This document shows, one piece after another, positions 27,101-37,874 of a stretch of DNA of 64,000 nucleotides. The notes under the pieces are model-generated. The model was not told the origin of the DNA and did not search any database. It worked only from the letters and a program-made list of their open reading frames with translations. Both the position numbers and the translations under genes were made by a program. Origin of the DNA: Adiantum capillus-veneris (lineage: Eukaryota > Streptophyta > Polypodiopsida > Polypodiales > Pteridaceae); contig CM043942.1 in the NCBI GenBank assembly GCA_014529385.2, forward strand, positions 18,057,991-18,121,990, given 5' to 3'. Every line of letters begins with the position of its first letter. Position 1 is the first letter of the stretch.

Positions 27101-27660
27101 TTTGTCTTTGCATCTTCAGCTACCTCCCCGTATATTTTGCAATTGTCAACCAGGTACAATGCTTCCCTAGTGACTTGTTTGAATGATGTGCATGCTTTTA
27201 AGTGTAAGTCCTTTTTGAGAGTTTCGTTTCTCAAGTCCTCGATAAAGAGAATTGATAAGGATCGTCCTATGGTAACTCTTGCATTGGGCATCTTTTGATG
27301 TATTGCTTGAAACAAAGTGAAGACTCCTTCAACTTTTCGTTTTCTTTTTGGCTAAAAGCATAGATTTGAAAAATCGTGGTGTGCTTGATCCTTCTCATAG
27401 AGAATTCCTAAGAAAACTCTCATAAGAGTTGATCAATGTTTAGGAAATCTCTACTATTTAGTGGTTGCAACCAAGTCAATGCCATTTGTTCTAATGCTAA
27501 ACCAAATCCCTTGTATTGTGAGTAGAAATCTACTACTTGCATTAGGAAAGTTTGGAGGTCATTTGGAGGGCCTTCTAAGAAAATGTATTTTTTGCACTCT
27601 CTCTCTAGAAAAGATGGCGAATAATAGAGGCGTCTGTCATGGTAAAAGTTCAAAAAGTGT
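24190..27660 (-). pseudogene. Ty3/gypsy gag and protease (degenerate)
   Basis: Gag starts near 27653 with a retrotransposon-gag type helix region (PPNDLQTFLMQVVDFYSQY) and continues at 27315-26983. Two zinc knuckles are visible: CYECGGDHWVQEC near 26350 and CDCCRKDHLFINC near 25590. A basic/acidic linker lies at 26027-25701. The protease is at 24951-24661, with VILDSGAGIAITTKGI (active site DSG) and FEVILGRPFMC. The frame then runs to 24210 with no RT before the copia LTR. The gap between this end and the RT start at 7408 lacks the usual linker, so some sequence was lost, or the two halves come from different copies. Confidence 0.75.
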
Positions 27661-27736
27661 ACTTATAGTAGATTCTTTACCCTTATAAACATTCGTCGTA
27701 ATGATTGAGGGATAATATTATTTTTAGTTGCATTGA

Positions 27737-30562
27737 ATGAACCTCATCAACACGGAGGGAACGAGGCTAACATGGAGGGATGAAGCCGCAGCAACTACGC
27801 ACTTTTCATTAAACCTACACCTTTGGATAATGGTGCACTCCTCAAATGGCACAAATGTTACGCAAAAACGAGCCAAATATCACCTTCACATTGATTTGGA
27901 CAATGAGTACCAACCATTGATTAAGCAGAGTAAAACAAACACACATATACCTCCCGCATCCATAGACACGCTCAGAGCTCAGGGAGCTAAACACATAGAT
28001 ATCTGGATGAGAGTCTCTCTCTATCCTAAGAATCCAATGACTAATACGTCTCCAACATTTGTCAATCCTACAAGCTTATTGACCTTTGCTGGTGATGAAG
28101 AAAACGACCTTATGGGTTATTGTAAATCTCTTACAAGGCAAGCTGAAACTTATAAGGGCATTCTCTAAGCTCAACAATGTGAGATTGTTCGTCTTTCACA
28201 TTTGCATTCTATAGATCAGGTTACCATTTTGCAACACAAAACAGAGGTATAGGAACTGAAAGCAAAGGTACGAAGTTGTCAAATGAAGGACACCATCTTG
28301 AGTGGTCGTATCCGAAAGAAGAAATTGCGCAATCTTGAAACATTGCAGGTTGCATCCGGAGGTCATAAGAAAAGAATCCGAGCATTAAGGTGATGCTTCT
28401 TGGTTGATTAAATAGTCTTAGTTAAGTAATTTTTTTGTTTTTTTAGTTATGCATTGTTTCATGTGTTTAAATAGTGTTAGTTAAGTAAATTTTCTGTTAT
28501 TTACTTATGCATTGTCTTCATGTAGAGATTCAATCTATCTTGACAAGGAAAAAATTGACCCCAAAGCCAATATAGGAAAGAGATTGAAGCCACTTTTAAG
28601 TAGAAGCCTTGCAGAAGATATAGTACATGACAAGAAGTTTAAGGTATGTAGTGGACTGCTTTATTTCAGAGAACTCAGTGCCTGCAAAAGAGATACAAGT
28701 CACACTTGATTCACTTGGTGTAAGCAAAAGAGGATATTCAGCTATACAGAAATATGTCTCATCCATCTTTGTTAAGAAGGGAATAAAGTCCAAACTTTTA
28801 CCATTAGCCTCAAGTGTTTGGAAAGAGAGGCTTCCACTTAACGATGCGCAGGGAGAATATCTTGGATAGCCGTTTTATATTAAAGCAACTTACAGTGGCT
28901 GTGGAGCAAACACATCATATGATGAGTTCAATAATATCTTTATGGAAATGTAGATGTTGCAGAAGAAAATGGTGGAGTTTTACAACATCACATTTGAAGA
29001 GTCACGAGGAGTATTACATTTTGTGTTGAAACTGGATGAGTGTGAGCTTGTTAAAGACAAGAAGCTAGAGCGTGTTACTATTACTTTAATGAATAGAGCC
29101 CTCTCAAAGTGTCCCACTGATGATCCTTTGTATTTTAGTGCTCAATCAGAATCTAACATATGGTGGCTTGGTGCTTTTGAGGTAAGCGAGATTCTCAGCT
29201 GAGCTCAAATGTTCACATCTACTTAAGTCTCATTTATTTTGTGTTGCAGGTAAAGAAAGAAGACCATGAAATTCTATATTGGGTGTTCCATCAAACTAAT
29301 GTTCTAGAGGTAATTGATTGACAGACTACGTCTAGATGGAAGGGGAGACTTTCAAGTTCAATGGCATCTTGCAGGTGACCTCAAAACATTAAAGTGGATG
29401 TATAATTGTGGAATGGGTGCAATGGCAAAGTCGCCATGTTTATTCTGCATGAAGCCTGCAAAGGTCATGGACCCAAAGTGGTGGAGAAAAGCTCCAACAC
29501 ATCACATTGAGGACCCTGCTTTTCGACCGGTTTTGAAAATATCACTTGTGAATGTCCACATCTGTACAATGCATGCCCTTTGTAGAATTGTGGAGAAATT
29601 GGTCTACTTATATATCGGGTTTGCTTGGAAAATCAAGAACTAAACAGAGAAACAGATGGCCCTGCAGTGCTTAGAACTGGTACTGTCGGATATGGGGCTT
29701 CATGGTGGCAATGTGAAAATCCAACGGGATGAAAAGAGATCAACTGTTGAGAAGGATGTCCCATGCAAACCATCCATCGGTGGGGTGAAGGCACGGAGGT
29801 TTTTATCTAAACCCCAAGGAATACGAGATCCGAAGCTAACAAAGCATGGAAAAATATATAACACGTCTTATGTTAGCAAGGTAGAGTATCAGAGTTGGAA
29901 AAATCTACATATTGCATTCAAAGATCAAGAACCAACTACTCGTAACGCGAAGGCTGAGGTTTGGCGATCGATAGACATGCTATTTTTTATGTGCGACAAA
30001 GATGACTAGTCACAAGGTGATATGAACAAGTTCAAGGAGAATCTCAACCTTCTTAAGAAATCATTCAAGACAGCATGGACAGACACCTAGATTACTCACT
30101 GCATGGTATTATTGTGTATTTTGATTCTCTTTTATGTGTAACTATGTGAGTGTAAAACATTCTAAGTAATCTGTTTTCATATCCAGCACATCATTTTCAA
30201 TCATTTACCATGTTTTATACAAAATTATGGGAACCCGGCCATATGGAATACCCAAGAGATGGAAAAGTCTCATTACATGGCTAGAAATGCCTATTTCAGG
30301 CACACACGACATGGCATCTCTCGAATCAAGGCTAACAATTTGAGAGAACTATTTGAATGGTTCTATCGTAGAATCATTCATCGAATGCAGGCAAAAGAAG
30401 TCTTGGCCTCTTCAAGCAACAACAACACAAGCCATCAGACATTTACAACAAAATAAAATTATAAGATCAATGGCATACAACAACTCCAGTGCTCGTGAAG
30501 GTCAACGAAGGTGGAGAGAGACAATGGTGTATGTGAACCACAAGTGGAGAAAGATACTCTGA
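27737..30562 (+). pseudogene. DDE-transposase-like gene, spliced, damaged
   Basis: Exon 1 (27737-28389) has a basic, coiled-coil-like end and two stops. Splicing over 28390-28525 (GT...AG) keeps the frame into LDKEKIDPKANIGKRLKPL. A one-base shift at about 28644 joins KKFK to YVVDCFISENSVPAKEIQ. Introns with GT/AG ends also fit 29180-29249 and about 30105-30186. Candidate catalytic residues are Asp in VLKLDECELV, Asp in WHLAGDLKTLKWM (followed by a PCLFC metal-binding-like pair) and Glu in TQEMEKSHYMARNAY. VHICTMHALCRIVEKLV and GGVKARRFLS lie between them. I remember similar text from uncharacterised transposable-element proteins but cannot name the superfamily; no MULE, hAT, CACTA or KDZ motif fits. 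Confidence 0.5.
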
Positions 30563-30634
30563 GTGGATAACATTGTACAAAATTTCAATATTTCTGTAAT
30601 ACATGCTCTTAATACAATTTCTACTTGAAGTGTA

Positions 30635-31096
30635 TCAAGATTTTGAAGGTTCAATTTTGTTTTTTGTCACATCACCCTTGTAACGAATCATGAGATGTTT
30701 TCCATACTCTAACAATTCATCCGGGTTTTGTCTGCCAAGAGCTAGTGCCATTGCTGTGTAACTGTAGTAATACGCCGCTCGACCACCCGTATAGCCCGGG
30801 CAATAATCAAAACAATCTCTGGTAAACACTTTGTCCACAAGAATGACTTTATCTGCACTTTTGGGCAGCACAGGTCCACCCAAGAAGCGTGATAGTTTTT
30901 TTAATGTGTAAGTTGTTGTTGTACCCTGTTGTGACATTCCATTGTGAAAAACTATTATCGGTGCCTCGCAAAGCTTCGAAAGGTACTGTGCTAGGGCCGC
31001 ATCCCTTCCATGATACTCTCGAGTCCGCCGTCGAAGGAAGTCATCCTTGTCAGCAATCCAAGACTGCACATATCATGTCTGAGTAAGTGACACACA

Positions 31097-31181
<85 letters not shown>

Positions 31182-32460
31182 ACCATGGATCTCTCATCCT
31201 ACAAAAAGAGGTTTTCCTGCCACAGGTCCACAAACGTAGTTGACTCCTGACCTGAATGCTTAAACCAATCCTCCACTTCTTTGTGACTTGTTGATGGTCT
31301 TAGGCTTTGTCTTATTGCTTGGAAGGTGGCTTCATCCGGTAGTGTCTCCTTGTATTTTTCAGCTTTCTCAAAGCAACTTTGGAGGCAATCCATTCGATTG
31401 CTGGATGTTTCCATTGCCTCATCATCGCTACTATCCTCTGAAACAAATCCAATCCTCTCCTCTTGGATTCTGGAAATGATAGCCAGGGAGAAGTCCTCCC
31501 TTAAATAAAAATGCTTTGCACATCATGTTAAAAGATATAGGTCCTATCTCCAATCCTAAACTCAGGCACATCAAGCAACATCATCTGAGCATGCTTCTCA
31601 GTGAAGTTACTGACATCCAAGGGTAGTTTGATTTCTGTTGCTTTCACAGAGAGCATCTTACTTCTTTGAACTTCAATTGCCTCAACCTCAAGGTCAACTG
31701 TATCTTCAACCTCGTCGAATTCTTGTATGTGTGTTGTATCCTCGTATTCTTTGTCTGGTGTTGCATCCTGCTCCTCTATCACCTCATCAGGATTCTGCAT
31801 GAGGAATCCAAATAGTTTGTTCAGGTAAATCATAAAGCCAAAGGATTCCTAAATAAGTTTGCACTCTTTTTGGTGTAAAGGGAAAGTTGAATGTCGGCAA
31901 GCAGGTGGTAATTCCCTATACTTCTTCAGTCCCTGTCCTTTTCCACCGTAGTCATTTAAATGAACCATAGCCATACTGGGCAGAACAACCCTCCCTACAT
32001 GCACCATAGGTTCAAATTGATCTCTGTAGTGCTGCAAGAATTCACTGTGCTGAGCTAAAAGGTCTTCAGTATCAAATTTTGGGTTAAACATAGAATGAAC
32101 TAGATCATATTTTTCCCTAGCACCACACGATGTTGCAAAATCAAACAGCCTCTCATCAGTTACAGTTGGCTCTTGCAGAGAAGGCACATCCTCTTTGGCT
32201 TTACCTTTACTTGCACAAGGATTGCTTGCTGGGAGATGTGCATCATCTGAAAAGTCTATATTCCTCTTTCTTGTATTTTTCTTGACAAGTACTGCAGAGG
32301 GTGAGGGAACCTTGTAGGGTGAGGGATCCTCCTGGTTAGCCAACCTGTCTGACTCATCTTCACAGATATACTCTTCTTGATCACAGTCCTGACAAAAGTC
32401 AACAGTTCTTTTGGCAGAAGCGCTAAGCAACTGAGCCTGTAAATGTTGGAATCCTGGCAC
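30635..32460 (-). pseudogene. Unknown spliced gene, divergent from the H3-like gene
   Basis: The minus strand has several conserved-looking open segments: 32460-31849 (203 residues, with FCQDCDQEEYICEDESD, a basic KKNTRKRN patch, then VHVGRVVLPSMAMVHLNDYG), 31833-31528 (acidic, then VPEFRIGDRTYIF), 31414-31199, and 31069-30635 (VILVDKVFTRDCFDYCPGYT). 31199 reads TTTTTGTAG, a splice-acceptor-like end, and an intron with the (TC)n of 31101-31179 fits between GTAACT and ACTCAG. One stop separates the first two segments. I do not recognise the product. It starts 540 bp from the H3-like ATG, head to head. Confidence 0.45.
31101..31179. repeat. (GA)n tract in a predicted intron
   Basis: About 79 bp of perfect GA lie between the two 3' segments of the minus-strand unknown gene. 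On the coding strand it is a (TC)n pyrimidine tract ending near a TTACTCAG acceptor. Confidence 0.85.
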
Positions 32461-32537
32461 AAGCTCTGGGTCCAGTTTTAGTCTCTTCTGCCTATTGCAC
32501 CTTAATCCTATTCATCAGGAATCAATGTCAAGTCTTT

Positions 32538-32975
<438 letters not shown>

Positions 32976-33227
32976 TCTTCTATTTGTATATAGTGGGATG
33001 GCTAGAACAAAGGCCACTGCAAGAAAGGGAGGCAAGGGACGAGGGTTAGCAGCTAAGGCAAGTAGCAGATCTGCAACCCCAAAGAAGAGACCTAGAAAAC
33101 CAAGTAAGATTTTGAAAGGTCCAAGGATGAATAAGTTACAGAGCTGCATGGGACTTTTTAGAGAAATCAGGAAGGCGCACAAATGTGTTGATTTGTTCTT
33201 TGACCCCACCTTCCTTGTATATTATAA

Positions 33228-33589
33228 CCCACAACTTTAATCATCCTTGACCTTACCTTGAAAGATAATTCCATTTTTCCACCTTGAAGAATCCCCGGTC
33301 TTTGCCTCACCTAGTTGGTGACCTAGAACTAAGTTGAACCTGACCTCATAAAACTCTAATGCTAAACCTTGCCCCTTCTTGGTTGACTGAAAACCTTGCA
33401 TACTGTAACCCACAACTTTAATCATCCTCGACCTTACCTTGAAAGATAATTCCTTTATTCCACCTTGAACATTCCCCGGTCTTTGCCTCACCTAGTTGGT
33501 GACCTAGAACTAAGTTGAACCTGACCTCATAAAACTCTAATGCTAAACCATATTAAACCTTTCACCTTTTTGGTTGACTTAAAACCTTG
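33228..33589. repeat. 181-bp tandem duplication in the H3-like intron
   Basis: Two units (33228-33408 and 33409-33589) share CCCACAACTTTAATCATCC, GACCTTACCTTGAAAGATAA and CTAGTTGGTGACCTAGAAC, with few differences, indicating a fairly recent duplication. Confidence 0.9.
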
Positions 33590-34770
33590 CATACCTTAAC
33601 CTATCTTAAAAATGCCTCTATCTTCTTTGTATTTGCACCTAGTTGGATACAGTGGTACTATCATAACCAACCTCTATTTACTTAAACTATCCACTCGTAG
33701 GACACAGTTAACAACCTACTGACATAGACTTGCACCCCACCTTACAATTTGTAAGTCTCCACATACATTCGATGGAGATACAACCCTTCCAAGTCCGCAT
33801 GCATCCATGGAGATGCAACCCTTCCAAGTTCATTTATCAGTTTAGCCTATGGTAAATCGCACCAATTTTATAGCTTGTCATCACTTTTTGCCTCGCTAGG
33901 TTGGTTTCTGGTACTAAGATAGCCTTGACCTCATAAAAACTCTAATCCTAAGCAAAGTTAACCTTGCCCCCATAACCCCAAGTTTTTGTTAAGCTAAACG
34001 TTTGCCTCCACCAGACTCTTGGACCAAACCTCAACCTAACCTTCCACCACACTATGGGCCCAAACCTTAACCTAAGCTAGCCATGTACATCAAATTCATT
34101 GTTGCACAGCTCAAGACTTCAATCTTGTATAACAAAGGGGGGGTATGATAAAATCTCTTGGAGAAATCTAATGTTCTTGACCCTTATCAAGGATTCTAGT
34201 GCTTCATGAAACCCCCTAGCCATCGGTACCACTTTATGAAATCTCTCTAAAGACCACCAAAAGTTAACACCTTAAAAATTTCCCACTCCCAAGGAAATAC
34301 ACTGACTTTCAACAAAGCCAATCTATTTTTCATCCATCACCATGAAGTTGCACACAAGCCCATTTAATGCTCAACTAGACTAAGACAATCTTTTTCTTGG
34401 TATACACCCATCACCATTTTAAACTCTTGAAGTGGTACACAATCCCAATGAATGCCCACCAAAACCAATCTATTTCTTGGTCTACATCCATCACCATCAC
34501 CATTTAAACTCTTGAAACTGTACTCAAGCCCAATGAATGCCCAACTACCCACATTTCCCTCCAAAAGTCTTAGAATTTTTTCCTCCAAAAGTGCTTATAA
34601 AACCAAAAGCCTAAAGAGAGAATTTTTTGTATTCATGGAATGCCTTGATGAGACTCAATAAGTCGAAACACATTGGCAAAAGCCATGTTTTTAGTGAAAT
34701 TCTCTCTTTCCCTTTACCATTGTGTTTCTTTTCAAATTACCCCTTTCGTATTTTCCCTTGGTGAAGTACT
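33590..34770. other. Remainder of the H3-like intron; about 80-bp tandem repeat
   Basis: There is no supported gene. At 34318-34551 a unit of about 80 bp occurs three times, each with CATCACCATT-like text, AAACTCTTGAA and CCCAATGAATGCCCA (the first copy is more diverged). The rest is AT-rich, with scattered CTTAACCT-like text and no clear element. Confidence 0.6.
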
Positions 34771-35296
34771 CGCACGCTTGATTTATAATTATATAAGGTC
34801 CATTTGTGAGGAAGCGACCTGGGGCACTAAAAGGTGGAAAGTGGTTGCATTGATGGCTCTATAGGAAGCAGCAAAGGACTTCCTGCTTGAATACTTCAGT
34901 GACATGACCACTGTAGCAGCCCATGCCCACAGGGTGACTGTAATGGACAAAGACAGCGAGACACTAAAAAGGGTAAGGTGGAGGTATGACAAACTTCTGG
35001 TACCCAATGACTGCAGGGATAAGAAAATGAGAGAAATTTTGCTATACCCCCTTGAACTATTGCCACCCCGGGGAGGTCACGTAATAAAAATGTAACATAT
35101 CACGTGAGTTCAACAGAAGGGTATTTAAAGTTCTATAAACTTACGAAAATATATATATAGAAGGGCATTATTTTTTCAAATTTGAAAACAAATTACAGAT
35201 TTTAAAAGAAAAGGGTACATTATATTCCTAAAAAAATTTACAGATAAGGGATTTTACAAACATGTCTTGAACGCATGTGATATGGTAGTTTAATGC

Positions 35297-36602
35297 ATAG
35301 TGAACCCCTTGAGATTGCCACAAGTCACAGTTTTAGATGTCACACATGATGTTAATACAAGGGAAAGGCCAAAGACGATTGCTCGCCAAATAGAAGACAT
35401 AAGGGAAGTAGAACTTAAGGAGAAAACGAAAGCAGCAGTGGAGTCCCATAGGCAAAGAGAATGCAATGTGACCCAATCCATAGATGCCAACAAAGATACT
35501 CTACTTTCAATGAAGGATGGTTTGCTTGCAAAGATACCATTTATAGATGGAGCCAGAAAGCTAGCTCTGGATACAGTGGAGTTAATATATTGTTGGATCC
35601 AGATGCTCAAATAACAGATACAATTATCTACGTTTGTCTTAAGTAATTTTTAATATTTTGCTAACTTTGAAAACTCAAATGATAGGTGTACTAAATCAGG
35701 TACACTCCTTGCAGTTTGATCAAAAGTCAACTTCCACCGCACACCCATACGGAGGTGTTTCTTCTTGATCCACAAATTTCTGTGATTATCAGACATAAGA
35801 ACACTCCATCTGGCACATTCGAAAGTTGGTTTCTCCACTGTGCTATGCTGGAAGTAACCATCATCATCTTTCCTTATGAGAACAACCATCATTGGAGTCT
35901 CATATGCCTTGATGTTGACCAGCCAGCATTGTGGGTGTTTAGTTCAATAAAAGTAACCCACCCTAAAATTAGGTTGTAAGTGTTATGTATCAAAAAGTGT
36001 TTCTTATGGATATCCATGTAAATTTGAAAGCCTCAAGCTAACATCCTGATACTCCTTTATGCAGTTGTGTAAAAAGATTATTGCTTGCTTATGGCAAGCT
36101 ATGTGGAAGGTACGAACTATACAAGGCCCCAATCAAAGATGTGCATGTACCAAATCAAACAGATGCAACTTCTTGCGGCTGGAGATGTCTTCTCCATGCA
36201 GAATGTGTCCTGCAAAGCTACTTTGCATTACAACCTTTCATGACTACGGTAACCATTTGGCAATGCATTCAGTCAATTTTGGTTTTCTTTATACAAGACT
36301 TCTCACTATGTGGTCTTTCAATTTTGCAGAGTGTTGTGGAGAACTACACATATGATTATTTGCAAAGATATCGAGCAAGTCTAATACAAACCCTGCTTAC
36401 TATGTCAAACCCCAGAGAAGCTGAAGATAGCTGCTTGGACAACCGCACAATCAGTATGACAATACATGACGAGCCACCACCACAAGCCCCTGCATCAGAC
36501 ACAGTGGAACCAGAACGGGCCGAGGGGGTCATACCAGCCAAAGATGAAAGGGCTGAGGATGCAGAAAGGCCAAACAAGGATATGCAAGGTGCTAGTGTAT
36601 AA
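35297..36602 (+). pseudogene. Ulp1-like (C48) cysteine protease gene
   Basis: A helical leader (35297-35614: ERPKTIARQIEDIREVELKE) precedes a protease domain split by an intron. Exon 35716-35976 gives FESWFLHCAMLEVTIIIFP then NNHHWSLICLDVDQPALWVF; exon about 36066-36248 gives DVHVPNQTDATSCGWRCLLH. These are the His-Trp block, the oxyanion Gln and the Cys of SUMO/NEDD8-type proteases. At the position of the catalytic Asp (17 after His in yeast Ulp1) there is Ser, so activity is doubtful. A third exon after TTTTGCAG (36331) continues with VVENYTYDYL and a Pro/Glu-rich tail to a TAA at 36600. It may share a transcript with the H3-like or phosphatase parts. Confidence 0.7.
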
Positions 36603-36614
36603 GCAGAAGCGCTT

Positions 36615-37028
36615 ATGGAGAAGACAATGAAAGAGGCAAGTACGCTAGTCGAGGAGCCAAAAAAGCCCATGGAGGAAACCCTGGATGAGGCAAGCCAGTC
36701 TCAGGAGGAGCCCCAAAAGCAAGCAAGCATGGATGAGGAAAGCAGGCCTATGGATGAGGCAATCCGGCCAATGGAGGAGCCCCAAAAGGATATGGATGAG
36801 GCAAGCCGGCCAACGGAGGGTGAGGAAAAGACCTTGGAGGAAACCATGGAAGACAAGTGAACTGATGAGGCACAAAGAGCCATGGGGGAGACCCTTGATG
36901 AAGATGAGAACGATGACTACAATGACGAAGAAAAAGCAGAGGATAGCAACAATGACAACAACACTATAGAGACTCAGTATGGACCCTTGCTACCTGTAGA
37001 TATCATTGTTCCGATAATGTCTATTCAA
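36615..37028 (+). CDS. Acidic Glu/Pro repeat segment upstream of the phosphatase
   Basis: The frame MEKTMKEASTLVEEPKKPME contains an 11-12 residue repeat of the type MDEASRPMEEPQK, followed after a stop at 36858 by an Asp/Glu/Asn-rich stretch. A GT at 37029 and the acceptor TTTTGCAG at 37078-37085 would join MSIQ in phase to RLIILDING, so it is probably the N-terminal region of the phosphatase-like gene. Low complexity prevents any functional call. Confidence 0.45.
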
Positions 37029-37085
37029 GTATGGAGAAATATGTTCAGCTTCTAACTACTTATATGTACTTGGCAACTTTTGCAG

Positions 37086-37639
37086 AGGTTGATTATCTTG
37101 GACATCAATGGATTGCTGTTGATGTGCTTGCCTCTGGGTATAACAGACACCTACATGGATTTGCAAACATTTTGGATGGGTACTTGTCGAGTTGTGGTTC
37201 GCGTCCAGGAACAAAAGAATTTATTTAGTTTCTTCTTCCGCGCTTCAGAGTTGCAGTATGGTCTTCAGTGCAAAGGAAAAACTTGTTGCCACTAGTTAGA
37301 ATAGTTTGCGTTCTATCCCGTGCTGATACGGAAAATTTTGCCTTTTTGTATGATCAGAGACGATGCTTTACCATCGAGGGCCACTACCACCCTAATAAAC
37401 CCAAATTACATCTTTTGTACAACCCGTTCAGCCAAATAGATGTACCCTTTGATGCAAATAATACACTATTGATTGATGATACTCCTGAAAAGGGAGACCT
37501 AAATCCACCCGGAACAACTATCTCACCACCCTCTTTTGAAGGGCATACCTTTGATTTTTACCTTGAAGACATTTTGATTCTCGGACTTACAGAAATTGTA
37601 TCTCGGTCCATTGTTCACGGACGAGAGTGTACTTTCTAA
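37086..37639 (+). pseudogene. FCP1/NIF-type HAD phosphatase-like gene
   Basis: RLIILDINGLLL is the first HAD motif of the plant NLI-interacting-factor branch (LDxNGLL). SRPGTKEFI, a TAG in frame, then FLLPRFRVAVWSSVQRKNLL follows, the RPGxxEFLxFL...VAVWSS block with the motif II Ser. The end carries FLYDQRRCFTIEGH and NTLLIDDTPEKGDLNPPGT, the DD motif. Breaks are one frameshift between about 37125 and 37195 and the TAG at about 37226. Members dephosphorylate phosphoproteins such as the RNA polymerase II tail. This copy is non-functional as read. It follows the Ulp1-like gene on the same strand. Confidence 0.75.
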
Positions 37640-37682
37640 TGAATTAAGATGACTCTTCTATCATGTCTTTGTGTTGCCTTAC

Positions 37683-37686
<4 letters not shown>

Positions 37687-37728
<42 letters not shown>

Positions 37729-37735
37729 CGAGAGA
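37687..37735. repeat. (GA)n tract between convergent genes
   Basis: About 49 bp of GA with two GCGA interruptions lie after the phosphatase stop and before the end of the minus-strand gene at 37875. Confidence 0.85.
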
Positions 37736-37874
37736 TGTGGCAATGGCTAAAGAAATGTATTTCAAGAACACTTATATTCACAAACCACAATTGACAAATG
37801 AGCTCAAAAAAACTTCAAGTATTGAAAGTCACTCGTATACACTTGGGTTCACAAGAATCTCTGTTACATTGACA

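Larger units (their letters stand above)
32998..35095 (+). pseudogene. Histone H3-like (CENH3-like) gene in two exons
   Basis: Exon 1 starts MARTKATARKGGKG, matching the H3 tail (MARTKQTARKS), is Lys/Arg rich, and reaches LFREIRKAHKCVDLFF, aligning with the H3 alpha-N/alpha-1 text ALREIRRYQKSTELLI. Exon 2 (from about 34770) carries the rest of the fold: WGTKRWKVVALMAL, then EAAKDFLLEYFSD, AHAHRVTVMDKD and LKRVRWRYDK. These align with H3 VMALQEAAEAYLVGLFED, IHAKRVTIMPKD and LARRIRG. A Trp before the VVAL stretch and a slightly longer loop 1 resemble CENH3 rather than canonical H3. The codon for Gln in MALQEAA is TAG (34862-34864), so it is disabled as read, and the splice junction phase is unresolved. 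The exon 1 frame stops at 33238. Confidence 0.75.
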
